Assembly (NCBI RefSeq): GCF_001401805.1
Contig: NZ_LKDW01000031.1
Span: 1-44,943, forward strand
DNA length: 44,943 nucleotides
Reading direction: 5' to 3'
Source of the DNA: Pseudoalteromonas sp. P1-25
GTDB lineage: Bacteria > Pseudomonadota > Gammaproteobacteria > Enterobacterales > Alteromonadaceae
Position numbers and translations under genes: made by a program. Numbering within the stretch: the first letter of the stretch is position 1; each line of letters opens with the position of its first letter. Positions 1 through 8,995 of this stretch are shown here, piece after piece. The notes under the pieces were generated by a model, which saw nothing but the letters and a program-made list of their open reading frames with translations, did no database searches and was not told where the DNA came from.

Positions 1-485
1 TGGGCTCGATAACTGCTCCTGCGTTATTCTAATGACTTACATCCATGTAAGAATAAGTAAAAACCGAGCAAAGCTTCCGCGTCCTGCTCCCGGCCCTTAC
101 CAACATCCATGTAGGCAACAAAGAGTTTATCGCCCCTAGGCAGAACCCAAAGGGCAGCGTATGTTTGGCATTTATGCTACGTTATCGCCTATTTATGGGG
201 AGTAACCGCACTTCATAGGCTCTGCCTTGCCTAAAAACCAAACATACTGCTGTAAATTCAAACGCCAAAGGTCAACACGCCCTCGTTATTAGAGCTAAGT
301 GGAGGGCACTTAACTGACAAGCTGCTCAAAGCCATTGCGGTGTGAGCGTAATGCTAAGCAATAACATTTTAATGCGTTAGCTGTGCTTTAAATGAGGGCG
401 CATAATACGCTGATATTATTAAAATAATTACCTATAATTTATTTGAAACACTTTATAAAAACTATTAATAATGCAGGGCTAATAA
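1..485. other. Intergenic, left edge; dispersed-repeat sequence
   Basis: No coding region is supported here. Bases 1-45 recur exactly at 44899-44943. A small palindrome (CTTACAT/ATGTAAG, 36-51) is present, and a related ATCCATGTA word occurs near 105-113. Two further inverted arms are seen: CAGCGTATGTTTGG at 156-169 against CCAAACATACTGCTG at 238-252, and AGGCAGA at 139-145 against TCTGCCT at 221-227. The two pairs cross rather than nest. The look is of a non-coding chromosomal repeat at a contig edge. Confidence 0.5.
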
Positions 486-512
486 AAAGCTCGGCGTATT
501 AGGCCGAGCTTT
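486..512 (-). terminator. Terminator of the RND efflux operon
   Basis: Ten-base arms AAAGCTCGGC (486-495) and GCCGAGCTTT (503-512) flank a 7-base loop. Read on the minus strand a T-rich run follows. It lies 24 bases beyond the stop codon of the RND permease. Confidence 0.85.
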
Positions 513-535
513 AATGGTTGGGAGAGAAACTTTAA

Positions 536-3500
536 TTATTTGGTAGTGGGTGTTGGTTGAATACTTATAGGTTGCGATTTACCAAATAGTTTACGGGTAA
601 GGCGCTTGGCGTCTTCTAGTGCTACGTACTGGCAAGGTATAAGTATCAAGGTAATTACCGTGGCAAAAAGCACACCAAAGGCCAGCGATACCGCCATAGG
701 AATAACTATTTTAGCTTGTAAGCTTGTTTCCATAATAATTGGCATTACCCCAATAAATGTAGTGATTGAGGTAAGCAATATAGCTCTAAAGCGCTTTGCA
801 CCGGCTTGCATAACAGCTTGTTTAATAGCCATACCTTCCGCGCGTGCTTTATTTACAAAATCAACCATAACGAGGGAGTCGTTTACTACAATACCCGCTA
901 CCGCAATAATGCCAAACATAGACAGTCCGCTCATGGTCATACCTAATATTACGTGACCAAACATTGCACCTACTACACCAAATGGAATAACCGACATGAT
1001 AATAAGCGGCTGCGAGTAAGAGCGAAGCGGTATAGCTAATAACGCAAATATAATCATCAGCGATATAGCAAAGTCGCGTAACTGCTCATCGGCGCTGTCC
1101 ATCTCTTCTTGTACGCGTCCAGCCACATTACTTTTAACGCCTGGGTAGCTTTTAAGCAGCGAAGGTAAATAGGCATCGCGAATTTCTTGTGCAATGGCAA
1201 ACGGCTCAACTTGATCAGTATTGACCGCTGCCCACACATTAACTGTACGGTTTGAGTTTTCACGGCGAATACGGTTTACGCCATCAACAAGCTTAACTTC
1301 GGCTACTTCGCTTAACGGCACTTCTGCACCAGTTGGCGTAATAATGCGCGCATTTTGAATGTTGCTAATTGAGTTACGCTCGCTTTCTGGGTAGCGGATC
1401 ATTACTTTAATTTCTTCGCCTTCGCGTAAAATACGCTGTGCTTCTAATCCGTAGTAACTAAAGCTTACTTGCGATGCAACATCGGCAAGTGTAAGTCCCA
1501 TGCTGTAGGCCAGTGGTTTTAAATCAAGCTGTACTTCGTCTGTGGCACTTTGCAATGAGTCGTTTACATCGCCTACACCTTCCATGCTTTGTAATTTAGC
1601 TTTTAATTTACCGGCTACTTCTTTTAACTCATCGGCATTTTTGCCTTGTAGTCTAAAACTTACGTCGCCGTCATCACGCCCGCCACTAAAAATATTATCT
1701 TGAATATTAAGCGTTTTAACACCTGGTAGCGGTGGCATTTGTTCGCGCCAAAGGGTGCTTAATTCAAAGGTATCGATAGGGCGCAAGTGTGGCTCTACTA
1801 AAATAGCCATAATGTTTGCCTCTGTACGCCCGCGTAGGCTTACCGATAAATCGCGGATCATGCTTTGTCCGTATTGCTCTTCAAGTTCTTTATCTACTTT
1901 GAGTAATACATCTTCAATTTTACGGGCAGTTTCAAGGGTTGCCTGCTCCGAAGAGGCTAGGTTCATTTCTAACGTAATACGCGGAAAGTCATGCGGTATT
2001 TTAGGATTAGGCACAAACTTAACCAACCCGCCTGCAAACATACCTGCACTGACTATTAAAATACATAAAAAGCCAATAATTACGGTATAACGATAATGTA
2101 TACAATGGCCTATAAAAGGCGTGTAGTAGTTTTGTACAAAGTGTTTTAAACCGTTATCAACTACATTACGCAGTTTGTGTAATGGATTTTTAGGGTTAGG
2201 TTTACGTGGGTTCATGGCTGCAATATGCGCAGGTAATATTAGCTTTGATTCAATTAACGAGAAAATCAAACACAGTATAATAACCACACCAATGGCCTTA
2301 GAAAACGCAGCACCTGGGCCTGATGCCATAGCTTGGGGTAAAAACGCTGCAATAGTGGTTAGCACGCCAAATGTAGCGGGCATAGCAACGCGCTTAACAC
2401 CGCGAATAACATTATCAAGGCTATGACCATGTTTTTCTATTTCGGCACTGGCAGATTCGCCCACAACTATGGCGTCGTCGACCACAATCCCGAGTACTAT
2501 AATGAAGGCAAATAACGACACCATGTTTATGGTGATGTCTAAAAAGCCCACAGGCATAAATAAAAAGGCACCTAAAAAAGACACTGGTAAGCCCATCATT
2601 ACCCAAAACGCTAAACGCAGCGGTAAAAATAGTGCCAATACAATCATTACTAAAATACCGCCCCATACCATGTTGTCGATCATCATATCGAGTCGACCTT
2701 CAAGGTAGTAGGTTAAATCAACAATAGGTGAGAGCTTTACACCTTGTGGAAGTTTTGACTGTTTTTCTGCCATGTAGCCTTTAAGAACTTTAGCTACATC
2801 GGTTATGTCTTGATCTTTTGAGGCATCTACTTCAAACGAAAGTGAGTTTTTACCGTTATATTTAGAGTAAAGCAGGCCTTCTTCAAAGCCGTCGTTAATC
2901 GTCGCTACATCGCCTAAATTAATTTGTGCACCATCGGCAAGCGTTATAAGCGGAAGCTTTGCAAATTCTCCGCCACGGTAGGCCTGCTTTTCAACACGCA
3001 TAGAGATATAGCCTGTGTCGGAGCGAATTTGTCCTGCCGACATATTAGTAGAAAAGCTTTGCACCGCGCTTGAAACATCTCTAAATGTAAGGCCATATTC
3101 ACGTAGTTTATCGGGGCTTATTTCTATGCCTATTTCGTAATCTAGGCCACTGTAAAAATCGACTAAGTTAACGCCAGGCAGGGCAAGCAGTTCATCTTTT
3201 ATGTCGTTACCTAACTCTTTAAGCTGGTAGTAACTCATGTCGCCGTAAAGCGCGAGGATCATGACCTCTTGCTGAAATTTTTCACGTTGAATAACGGGGC
3301 GTTCCATCCCCGCAGGAAAGGTATTAATAGAGTCTACTTGCGCTTTTATTTCGTCTAGGGCTTCTTGTAGGTCGTATTTTTCTTCTATTTCTACCCACGC
3401 TTGCGCATAACCTCGGTTAGAGTAGGTTATTAAACGTTTTATACCCTCGGTACCTTCAAGGTTTTCTTCAATTTTTATGGTTATGCCTTCTTCAACCTCT

Positions 3501-3685
3501 TGCGGGGCGGCGCCTGGGTATATCGCTTGAATACTCACCCAGTTACTTTCAAACTGCGGAAATGCCTGTTTGCGAATGGTCAGCGCTGTTAAAAGCCCAC
3601 CAATGAGAATAAAAATCATGATGAGGTTTGCCGCCACTGGGTTACGTGCAAACCATGCAATTAAGCCTTTTTCTGAGGTACTCAT
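536..3685 (-). CDS. RND-family efflux transporter permease (AcrB-like)
   Basis: This 1049-residue inner-membrane pump subunit has the usual length and twofold layout of RND permeases. An N-terminal membrane helix (about 10-30) and a large periplasmic loop precede the membrane block that carries VVDDAIVVGES near residue 400, the paired aspartates of the proton relay. A second copy of the layout has GIVVNDSLVMVDFVNKA near 930-950. In the family, proton flow drives export of drugs, dyes, detergents or fatty acids through an adaptor and a TolC-type outer-membrane channel. The ATG overlaps the stop of the upstream adaptor gene by four bases (ATGA), so the two are translationally coupled. No outer-membrane channel gene lies beside it, so it probably borrows one. 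The substrate cannot be told from sequence. Confidence 0.93.
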   Translation of the reverse strand: MSTSEKGLIAWFARNPVAANLIMIFILIGGLLTALTIRKQAFPQFESNWVSIQAIYPGAAPQEVEEGITIKIEENLEGTEGIKRLITYSNRGYAQAWVEIEEKYDLQEALDEIKAQVDSINTFPAGMERPVIQREKFQQEVMILALYGDMSYYQLKELGNDIKDELLALPGVNLVDFYSGLDYEIGIEISPDKLREYGLTFRDVSSAVQSFSTNMSAGQIRSDTGYISMRVEKQAYRGGEFAKLPLITLADGAQINLGDVATINDGFEEGLLYSKYNGKNSLSFEVDASKDQDITDVAKVLKGYMAEKQSKLPQGVKLSPIVDLTYYLEGRLDMMIDNMVWGGILVMIVLALFLPLRLAFWVMMGLPVSFLGAFLFMPVGFLDITINMVSLFAFIIVLGIVVDDAIVVGESASAEIEKHGHSLDNVIRGVKRVAMPATFGVLTTIAAFLPQAMASGPGAAFSKAIGVVIILCLIFSLIESKLILPAHIAAMNPRKPNPKNPLHKLRNVVDNGLKHFVQNYYTPFIGHCIHYRYTVIIGFLCILIVSAGMFAGGLVKFVPNPKIPHDFPRITLEMNLASSEQATLETARKIEDVLLKVDKELEEQYGQSMIRDLSVSLRGRTEANIMAILVEPHLRPIDTFELSTLWREQMPPLPGVKTLNIQDNIFSGGRDDGDVSFRLQGKNADELKEVAGKLKAKLQSMEGVGDVNDSLQSATDEVQLDLKPLAYSMGLTLADVASQVSFSYYGLEAQRILREGEEIKVMIRYPESERNSISNIQNARIITPTGAEVPLSEVAEVKLVDGVNRIRRENSNRTVNVWAAVNTDQVEPFAIAQEIRDAYLPSLLKSYPGVKSNVAGRVQEEMDSADEQLRDFAISLMIIFALLAIPLRSYSQPLIIMSVIPFGVVGAMFGHVILGMTMSGLSMFGIIAVAGIVVNDSLVMVDFVNKARAEGMAIKQAVMQAGAKRFRAILLTSITTFIGVMPIIMETSLQAKIVIPMAVSLAFGVLFATVITLILIPCQYVALEDAKRLTRKLFGKSQPISIQPTPTTK

Positions 3686-4863
3686 GGTGTATCCTCTTTA
3701 AGTGCTAATTGAGTAACATCGCTTTTAGGTTCAATGCCCTCAAGCTTAACCGCCATGCCTTCTGTTGGGTATTCCAGGGCAGAGGTAATAAGTTGTTCGC
3801 CACTGCTTAACCCTTGGTCGGCTATGACCATGCCGTTTTGTTCACGTACAATATTAAGCGTTTTAAAGCTAAGGGTGTGATTGTCGTTTAAGATAGCAAT
3901 TTTGTTATTTTTAACTAAATGGTGCGGCACTATAATGGCGTTATCAAGCGCTCGCCCTTCAATAGTAGCGTTAATGTAAGAGCCAAAACGCAGTGGCTTA
4001 GTGTTATCAGCGTACGGGGTAGGTAACTGCGCAACTAAGTAGCTCATACGGCTGGTTTGATCAACAACACCTTCGCTACGTACAACCTTGGCTTGCCAGG
4101 TAGTTTGCTTACCGGCAAATTCGGCATTAAGTGCAACCTGTGCGCCAATACCGCCGTTATTTAAGTATTGCAGCTCTTTATCTGCAACCGGTAAACGTAC
4201 CTCTGCAACCGAGGTCGCGCTTAGCTCACCAAATTTACTGCCAGCACTCACTACAGAGCCTAAGCTAATTGTGCGCTCGTTAATAATGGCATCATAGGGG
4301 GCTCTAATGTAGGTGCGTTCTAAGTTACGTTTAGTGCGTTTTACACGCGCTTGAGCAGATTTAAAATTTGCCATTTTTTCGGCAAGTTGTGGTTTACGTA
4401 AATAAAGTTCAGATGCAATTGCATCGCTTGAGTCTGATTTAATACGTTCCCATTCGGCTTTAGCAACATGGGCTTGTGCGCGTTCAATTTCAAGTGCTGA
4501 ACTTGCTTGTGCAAGGCCTGCTTGGGCTTCAATTAAGTCGGCTTCGTAATCATTTGGATCAATTCGTGCTAAAATATCGCCTTGCTTAACAAACGCGCCT
4601 TCAACAAATTGTTCGGCTACTGAAATAACTTGCCCGCTTACTTGCGCAACAAGTTCAGTACGGTCTTTAGGTTTTACAACGCCGTACGATTTAACATCAA
4701 GCGTTATCGCATCAATGTTTACGTTTTGCGCAGCAACAAGTGGGCGAGTGTCTTGCTCTGGTTTTTCTTCTGGTGGCGCTTTCATTGCTGAAAGGCCAAT
4801 TGCCAGTGCAATTCCGGCAGCTAAAACTGCGACAGGTAATAAAATTTGTTTTTTAGTAGCCAC
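3682..4863 (-). CDS. RND efflux periplasmic adaptor (membrane fusion protein)
   Basis: This is an HlyD/AcrA-type adaptor linking the RND permease to an outer-membrane channel. I chose a GTG start at 4863: an AAGGA ribosome site sits seven bases before it, and it opens directly on a membrane anchor (VATKKQILLPVAVLAAGIAL). The protein is then 393 residues, normal for the family. An open frame runs a further 73 codons upstream, but that stretch looks non-coding. After the anchor come a lipoyl-like half motif (ELVAQVSGQVISVAEQFVEG), an alanine-rich helical hairpin (about 105-175) and beta-barrel/proximal domains. It is the first gene of a two-gene operon and overlaps the permease by four bases. 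Confidence 0.92.
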   Translation of the reverse strand: MATKKQILLPVAVLAAGIALAIGLSAMKAPPEEKPEQDTRPLVAAQNVNIDAITLDVKSYGVVKPKDRTELVAQVSGQVISVAEQFVEGAFVKQGDILARIDPNDYEADLIEAQAGLAQASSALEIERAQAHVAKAEWERIKSDSSDAIASELYLRKPQLAEKMANFKSAQARVKRTKRNLERTYIRAPYDAIINERTISLGSVVSAGSKFGELSATSVAEVRLPVADKELQYLNNGGIGAQVALNAEFAGKQTTWQAKVVRSEGVVDQTSRMSYLVAQLPTPYADNTKPLRFGSYINATIEGRALDNAIIVPHHLVKNNKIAILNDNHTLSFKTLNIVREQNGMVIADQGLSSGEQLITSALEYPTEGMAVKLEGIEPKSDVTQLALKEDTP

Positions 4864-5032
4864 AAGGCATTCCTTCATATATTTGGTGACAAGGCAATAA
4901 TACGCAATAAAGTGTTTACAAGGCGTTTGAAGATGTAACAAAGCATTACATATGTGTATTACAGATAAATAATGAGCTAGGTAGGGTGTTAATTTAAATA
5001 CAAAGGCCTGGCTTTTACTAACAGAGGTGTTT

Positions 5033-5296
5033 ATGAAAACAGAGCCTATGGCATGTCGTTTAGGCTGCGGTGCTTGCTGCATTGCCCCCAGTATTAGCTC
5101 GCCAATCCCGGGAATGCCAAACGGTAAAAAAGCCGGAGAGCGTTGTATTCAGCTAGATGAACGTAATTTATGTAAATTATTTGGCGATGAAAGCCGTCCT
5201 AAAGTATGTAGTGATTTTAGCGCCACATTTGATGTGTGTGGGTCAACTAATGCAGAGGCTCTAGCACTTATAACCGAGCTTGAGCAATTAACCTAG
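5033..5296 (+). CDS. YkgJ-family cysteine-cluster protein
   Basis: This is an 87-residue cytosolic protein of the YkgJ family, thought to bind zinc or iron. Cysteines are clustered at the N-terminus as C-x3-C-x2-C-C (residues 8-16), and three more follow in the C-terminal half. The ATG at 5033 has an AGAGG ribosome site five bases upstream; the in-frame GTG two codons earlier overlaps that site and is unlikely. It is divergent from the efflux operon, with about 170 bp between the starts. Its exact role in this family is not established. Confidence 0.85.
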   Translation: MKTEPMACRLGCGACCIAPSISSPIPGMPNGKKAGERCIQLDERNLCKLFGDESRPKVCSDFSATFDVCGSTNAEALALITELEQLT

Positions 5297-5357
5297 CTCA
5301 CGATGCTAATACACATATATTTACATTTATCTATTATCGAGTAATTTTTTAAGTAAT

Positions 5358-5582
5358 TAAAAGCTGCGCTTTTAACGCGAGCAAGCTCAGCGTCTACCGC
5401 AAATGTGTAGATATACGCTTACTTTGTAGACGTAAAGCTTGCTTAGGTGACAGGCAAAGCCTGTAAAAGTGATTTATTCACAAAGAGGGGAAGAGGCGCT
5501 GCGCTTTTAGAGGAAGAGATTAACTTTAAGTAATAGTTGGTTTGTGTTTTCTCATTTACTTCTCATTAGCTTCTCTTTGTGC
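5358..5582. repeat. Hairpin-rich dispersed repeat, copy 1
   Basis: This belongs to a family of about 220 bp with full copies also at 21964-22186 and 22204-22415. Shared landmarks in order are AAAAGCTGCGCTTTT, a stem AGCAAGCT/AGCTTGCT, a small hairpin (here ACAGGC-AAA-GCCTGT at 5450-5464), then a half bounded by CACAAAGAG and CTCTTTGTG. This copy is the most diverged of the three, yet its stem changes are paired. Confidence 0.8.
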
Positions 5583-5622
5583 AATATTTTTTGTCTAAAA
5601 TAGCGCTGTTATAAAAAACACA

Positions 5623-5661
5623 GCGTTTACAAATCAAAGTATAAATTGAGTTTGTAAACGC
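5623..5661 (-). terminator. Terminator of the TonB-dependent receptor
   Basis: Eleven-base perfect arms GCGTTTACAAA (5623-5633) and TTTGTAAACGC (5651-5661) are separated by 17 bases. On the minus strand a run of T follows a few bases later. It starts 11 bases after the receptor stop codon. Confidence 0.75.
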
Positions 5662-5672
5662 CACTTTAATTT

Positions 5673-7523
5673 TTACCAACTATACGTTGCGCTTAACGTA
5701 TATTGCTCACCGCGTCCTGGTGTACCTGGTATTTCTTCAAACGACTCATCCCATAAGTTATCAGCCGCTAAAGTAATAAATAAATTGCTTAACTGAGGCG
5801 GGGTTATTTTAAGCGTTAGCTGGGTAAATAACGCGTTGTCGTGGCCGTTTCTAAGCGCGTTTTTGTGTTGTGTACGCCATTCGTTATCTATTCTAAATTC
5901 TAAAATATCTGTTGGGTTGTACACAGCGCCGAGTGTTAAACGGTGATCAGGAAAGTTTAACGCGTAAAAGCTAGCATCAATATCGGCTGCGCCGTAGTTT
6001 TCTGATTTATGCAAATAGGTGTAGCTAGCAATAAGTTTTGCAGAATCAAAGTGTTTAGTCGCTAAAAATTCAACCCCTGCAGTATCAATATCAACTGGGT
6101 TAGCAAAGCGCGCAGAGGTGGAGTCAAAATTAAAGGTCCAGTCGGTTAAGTTATTATCTTTTCGATAAAAAATAGCCGAGTTTAACTGCCAGCTTTGCTC
6201 TTCAAGTAATAAGCCTAGCTCTAAGTTTGACGTTGTTTCGCGCTCAAGGTTGTAGTTACTTCTAAATAACCCGCCAGAATCGCTGCCGCCAATGGCTGTG
6301 TAGCCTGCGACTTGGCTCGCTTGCGCGTACGATAAATAAAGAGTGTGTGCTGTGCCGTCACTATTTTGCGTATTTAAGGTTATATCACCAATGGCAGAAA
6401 CTTTAGCATCATCACGATTGGTATCATCATACGCAGCCCCTAAGCGAAAGGTAAGTTGTTCGTTTTTTAGCGCTATTGTGTATTCAGGCAATATACTCAG
6501 CTTGTAATACTTTCGTGAGGTAAAGTTGTTTTCAAGTGTGGTTGATTCAATCGAGTCATCAATAAATTGTGCCGAGTAATTGATTGCCAGTGCATCGCTT
6601 TGTGCATGGCGGCCCGAAAGAGCAAGTGATTTAATTTCACTTTTATGAAAAGCTTCAAATGCACTTGGGTTTTCGCGCGAATAAATATAGTGATCGTCAT
6701 GGGTACGGTAATATGCCGATACTTCAAAATTGCTGTTTTCAGCGTAATTTTGTTTGTGATTAAGCATCCAAAGGCGGGTTTCTAAATCTTCTGTTTCGTT
6801 AACGCCAAAAGGGGTATATAAGTTAGGCCAGCCAAAAAACTTATCTTGCGAGCCATAAAATAAATCGGTTTGGCTATGCTCGCTTACTAATTGCAGGCGA
6901 GCTGAGGCGCGCGAAAAGTCATGATCGCCATTATCAATAGTGCCATCACTTTGCGAGTGAGAGTACTCACCTTCAAAGCCCAGGGTATAGTTAGCTAAGC
7001 TATCAAGTTGTGTGTTTTTAGCAGCGTGAATACTTTGCAGGTTAAAGTCGTTCGTACCAGTGCCAAGCGATACACTACCGCCAGTAATAATTGGTTTCCA
7101 ACCAAACGAAACTGTACCTACAGAGCTGTTCATACCGTACAGTGCGTTATCGGCACCGGTTAAAACTGCGGGGCCGCTTAGCATTTGCGGTGCAATAGGT
7201 ATTTCAGCAAAATAATGACCAGATTGCGGGTCAAGTAGGGTAGCACTGCCGACTCTAAAACCGGTATTTTCAAAAATTCCACCACGAATAGTTACATCAG
7301 CTTGCGCCTCAGCCATATTACGCGACTGTAAATCAACACGCGGGTCATACTCTAAATTAGAAATAGGCGAGTCAAATGTACCGACAGGCAGTTTATTCGC
7401 AGTAGGCGAAGCTTCAACCGTTATTTGCTCTATTGAAGACTCATCAGGTAGCGTATTAGCATCAACAAATGGGGTAACGCTGCATAATAGTGCAGGTAAT
7501 ATAATGTGTGGTGTGCGGCTCAT
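5673..7523 (-). CDS. TonB-dependent outer-membrane receptor
   Basis: This 616-residue protein has an N-terminal signal sequence (cut probably near VDA-N, about residue 23), a plug domain (about 30-150, with VTIRGGIFENTGFRVG and GADNALYGMNSSVG) and a long beta-barrel region of alternating polar and aromatic strands. It ends in YTLSATYSW, the C-terminal aromatic needed for barrel assembly. At 616 residues it is in the size range of cobalamin or siderophore receptors. No TonB, ABC transporter or Fur-like box is visible beside it, so the ligand is unknown. It stands alone, divergent from msrA. The ribosome site before the ATG is weak. Confidence 0.88.
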   Translation of the reverse strand: MSRTPHIILPALLCSVTPFVDANTLPDESSIEQITVEASPTANKLPVGTFDSPISNLEYDPRVDLQSRNMAEAQADVTIRGGIFENTGFRVGSATLLDPQSGHYFAEIPIAPQMLSGPAVLTGADNALYGMNSSVGTVSFGWKPIITGGSVSLGTGTNDFNLQSIHAAKNTQLDSLANYTLGFEGEYSHSQSDGTIDNGDHDFSRASARLQLVSEHSQTDLFYGSQDKFFGWPNLYTPFGVNETEDLETRLWMLNHKQNYAENSNFEVSAYYRTHDDHYIYSRENPSAFEAFHKSEIKSLALSGRHAQSDALAINYSAQFIDDSIESTTLENNFTSRKYYKLSILPEYTIALKNEQLTFRLGAAYDDTNRDDAKVSAIGDITLNTQNSDGTAHTLYLSYAQASQVAGYTAIGGSDSGGLFRSNYNLERETTSNLELGLLLEEQSWQLNSAIFYRKDNNLTDWTFNFDSTSARFANPVDIDTAGVEFLATKHFDSAKLIASYTYLHKSENYGAADIDASFYALNFPDHRLTLGAVYNPTDILEFRIDNEWRTQHKNALRNGHDNALFTQLTLKITPPQLSNLFITLAADNLWDESFEEIPGTPGRGEQYTLSATYSW

Positions 7524-7699
7524 GTGTTTCTCGTCGTTTTTTATTTGTAGCGGCGGTTACAATTAATTTCAAAGCATATATTTGAGCATGATAAAATAAC
7601 TAAATGTAACAGCAGACATTTTGTGCGCGATTGTACATTAATTTGTTAATAACTGCATTTGATAACCATTCACACTTTTCTCATTAGGTAACATTTATA

Positions 7700-8188
7700 A
7701 TGGATACTAAAGAACATAATACTATTTACTTTGCTGGTGGCTGCCTGTGGGGTGTACAAGAGTTTATGAAACACTTACCAGGTGTAATAAGTACTGAAGC
7801 AGGGCGCGCTAATGGTACAAATAAAACGACAGGTGGCGAATACGATGGTTATGCAGAATGCGTAAAGGTCATTTTTGACCCAAACGCCGTTACCCTAAAT
7901 AAGCTGTTTGACTACTTTTTTGAAATTATTGACCCATACAGCATTAATAAACAAGGAGATGACGTAGGCCCTAAATACCGCACTGCTATTTACAGTAAAC
8001 ACCAAAACCATTTAGACGCAGCAAGCAATTATATAAATAAGCGCAGTGATGCCGAAAAAGTTGTAGTAGGCGTTGAGAAGCTTACTAATTACGTACCAAG
8101 CGATGCAGAGCACCAAGACCGATTAACTAACCACCCTGATGACTATTGCCATATACCCCTTGAGTTATTGTATAAGTATAAATCGTAA
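7700..8188 (+). CDS. msrA: Peptide-methionine (S)-S-oxide reductase
   Basis: It reduces the S form of methionine sulfoxide in proteins and free methionine, repairing oxidative damage in the cytosol. The catalytic cysteine is C15 in the motif GGCLWG (usually GGCFWG, so Phe is replaced by Leu). Downstream are the family blocks GGEYDGYAECVKVIFDP and GDDVGPKYRTAIY. The length of 162 residues fits a compact MsrA with no MsrB fusion. The recycling cysteine is probably C148 in DDYCHIP near the C-terminus. It is a single gene, divergent from the TonB-dependent receptor. Confidence 0.94.
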   Translation: MDTKEHNTIYFAGGCLWGVQEFMKHLPGVISTEAGRANGTNKTTGGEYDGYAECVKVIFDPNAVTLNKLFDYFFEIIDPYSINKQGDDVGPKYRTAIYSKHQNHLDAASNYINKRSDAEKVVVGVEKLTNYVPSDAEHQDRLTNHPDDYCHIPLELLYKYKS

Positions 8189-8202
8189 ATTTAACGCAGT
8201 GT

Positions 8203-8247
8203 CTATGTAGACGTGCAGCTTGCTGACGTGGCGAGCGAAGCTCGTAA
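8203..8247. repeat. Partial copy of the hairpin-rich repeat
   Basis: The core GTAGACG...AGCTTGCT...ACGTG is followed by the hairpin CGAGC-GAA-GCTCG (8232-8244). It aligns with the middle of the family at 5358, 21964 and 22204. The hairpin sequence differs again but stays paired. The flanking halves are missing. Confidence 0.5.
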
Positions 8248-8284
8248 TTACTTCAATCTAAAGTCCCAAAACAAACAGCCATAA

Positions 8285-8309
8285 AAAAGCTCACATATTG
8301 TGAGCTTTT
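8285..8309. terminator. Bidirectional terminator between msrA and the lipoprotein gene
   Basis: Perfect ten-base arms AAAAGCTCAC and GTGAGCTTTT surround a five-base loop. A-rich and T-rich flanks let it work for both convergent genes. Confidence 0.85.
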
Positions 8310-8335
8310 AAAAGTTACTTAACGCCAATTTTAAC

Positions 8336-8887
8336 TTACTGCTGCTTTTGCGGCGGGAAGTTACTTAAAATATTAGCGACGGTTTCTTTAATTGATGCTT
8401 CGCGCTGCTCAGGCGATTGTTTTTTCTTTAAACGGCCCTCTTTAGCACCGCGCCATATCAGCTGGTTTGATTCGCGGTCAATAATATCAATTACTAACGT
8501 ACCTACTTCGTACTCGCGGGCGCTAATATCGCGTTGAAAGCCCGTACCCCAGTACCCCCAACGTGCGCCGTAGCCTACGTTAAAGCTGTCTACTTCGAGC
8601 TCTTTATCTACCGATGCATGGTAGTTAACTAATACGTCAGCTTGTGCGGCGTCAACTAGGGTCATACCTAATGTTTGGCTAAGTTCTTTATTAACAGCGG
8701 TACGTACGCGTTTTTCCATTAAACCGTTAATTTGGTAGTTTGTGGTGTCTTTGGTTAGGCTCGCGTTTTCTACCCAAGCAAATGTTTTAAAATTACTAAA
8801 GTTGGCTGATTTGTCGTAATCCCAGTCTGGGGTTTGCGTACAGGCTGTAAGTAATGCCAGCGCTGCAACAATAAGTATATTTTTCAT
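8336..8887 (-). CDS. DUF4136 lipoprotein
   Basis: This 183-residue envelope lipoprotein has a signal peptide ending in the lipobox LLTAC with C16 as the modified residue, followed by a DUF4136 body (TFAWVENASL near the start; YEVGTLVIDIIDRESNQLIWRG in the C-terminal half). I chose the ATG at 8887: a GGAG/AAAGG ribosome site precedes it and it opens directly on the signal peptide, while an upstream in-frame start adds 14 residues with no signal function. The family is common in marine Bacteroidetes and gammaproteobacteria and has no settled function. It lies about 110 bp downstream of mksB on the same strand, probably as a separate unit. Confidence 0.85.
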   Translation of the reverse strand: MKNILIVAALALLTACTQTPDWDYDKSANFSNFKTFAWVENASLTKDTTNYQINGLMEKRVRTAVNKELSQTLGMTLVDAAQADVLVNYHASVDKELEVDSFNVGYGARWGYWGTGFQRDISAREYEVGTLVIDIIDRESNQLIWRGAKEGRLKKKQSPEQREASIKETVANILSNFPPQKQQ

Positions 8888-8995
8888 TACCTTTGCTCCA
8901 ATAAAATGCGTTAATTTAAAATAACACACATCGTTTAAATGTGTATTAGTTTAACGTCCTATATTTTAGTTTAGTTGGTTTGCCTTAACGGCCAA

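Larger units (their letters stand above)
5297..5672. other. Intergenic with repeat copy 1
   Basis: This 376-bp gap between convergent genes holds no gene that I can support. It carries copy 1 of a dispersed hairpin-rich repeat and the terminator of the TonB-dependent receptor, both listed separately. Confidence 0.6.

Noticed and set aside
4864..5082. A 73-codon N-terminal extension of the efflux adaptor
   Set aside because: The extension covers the divergent promoter region, has no anchor or signal character, and a GTG with a good ribosome site at 4863 opens directly on the membrane anchor.
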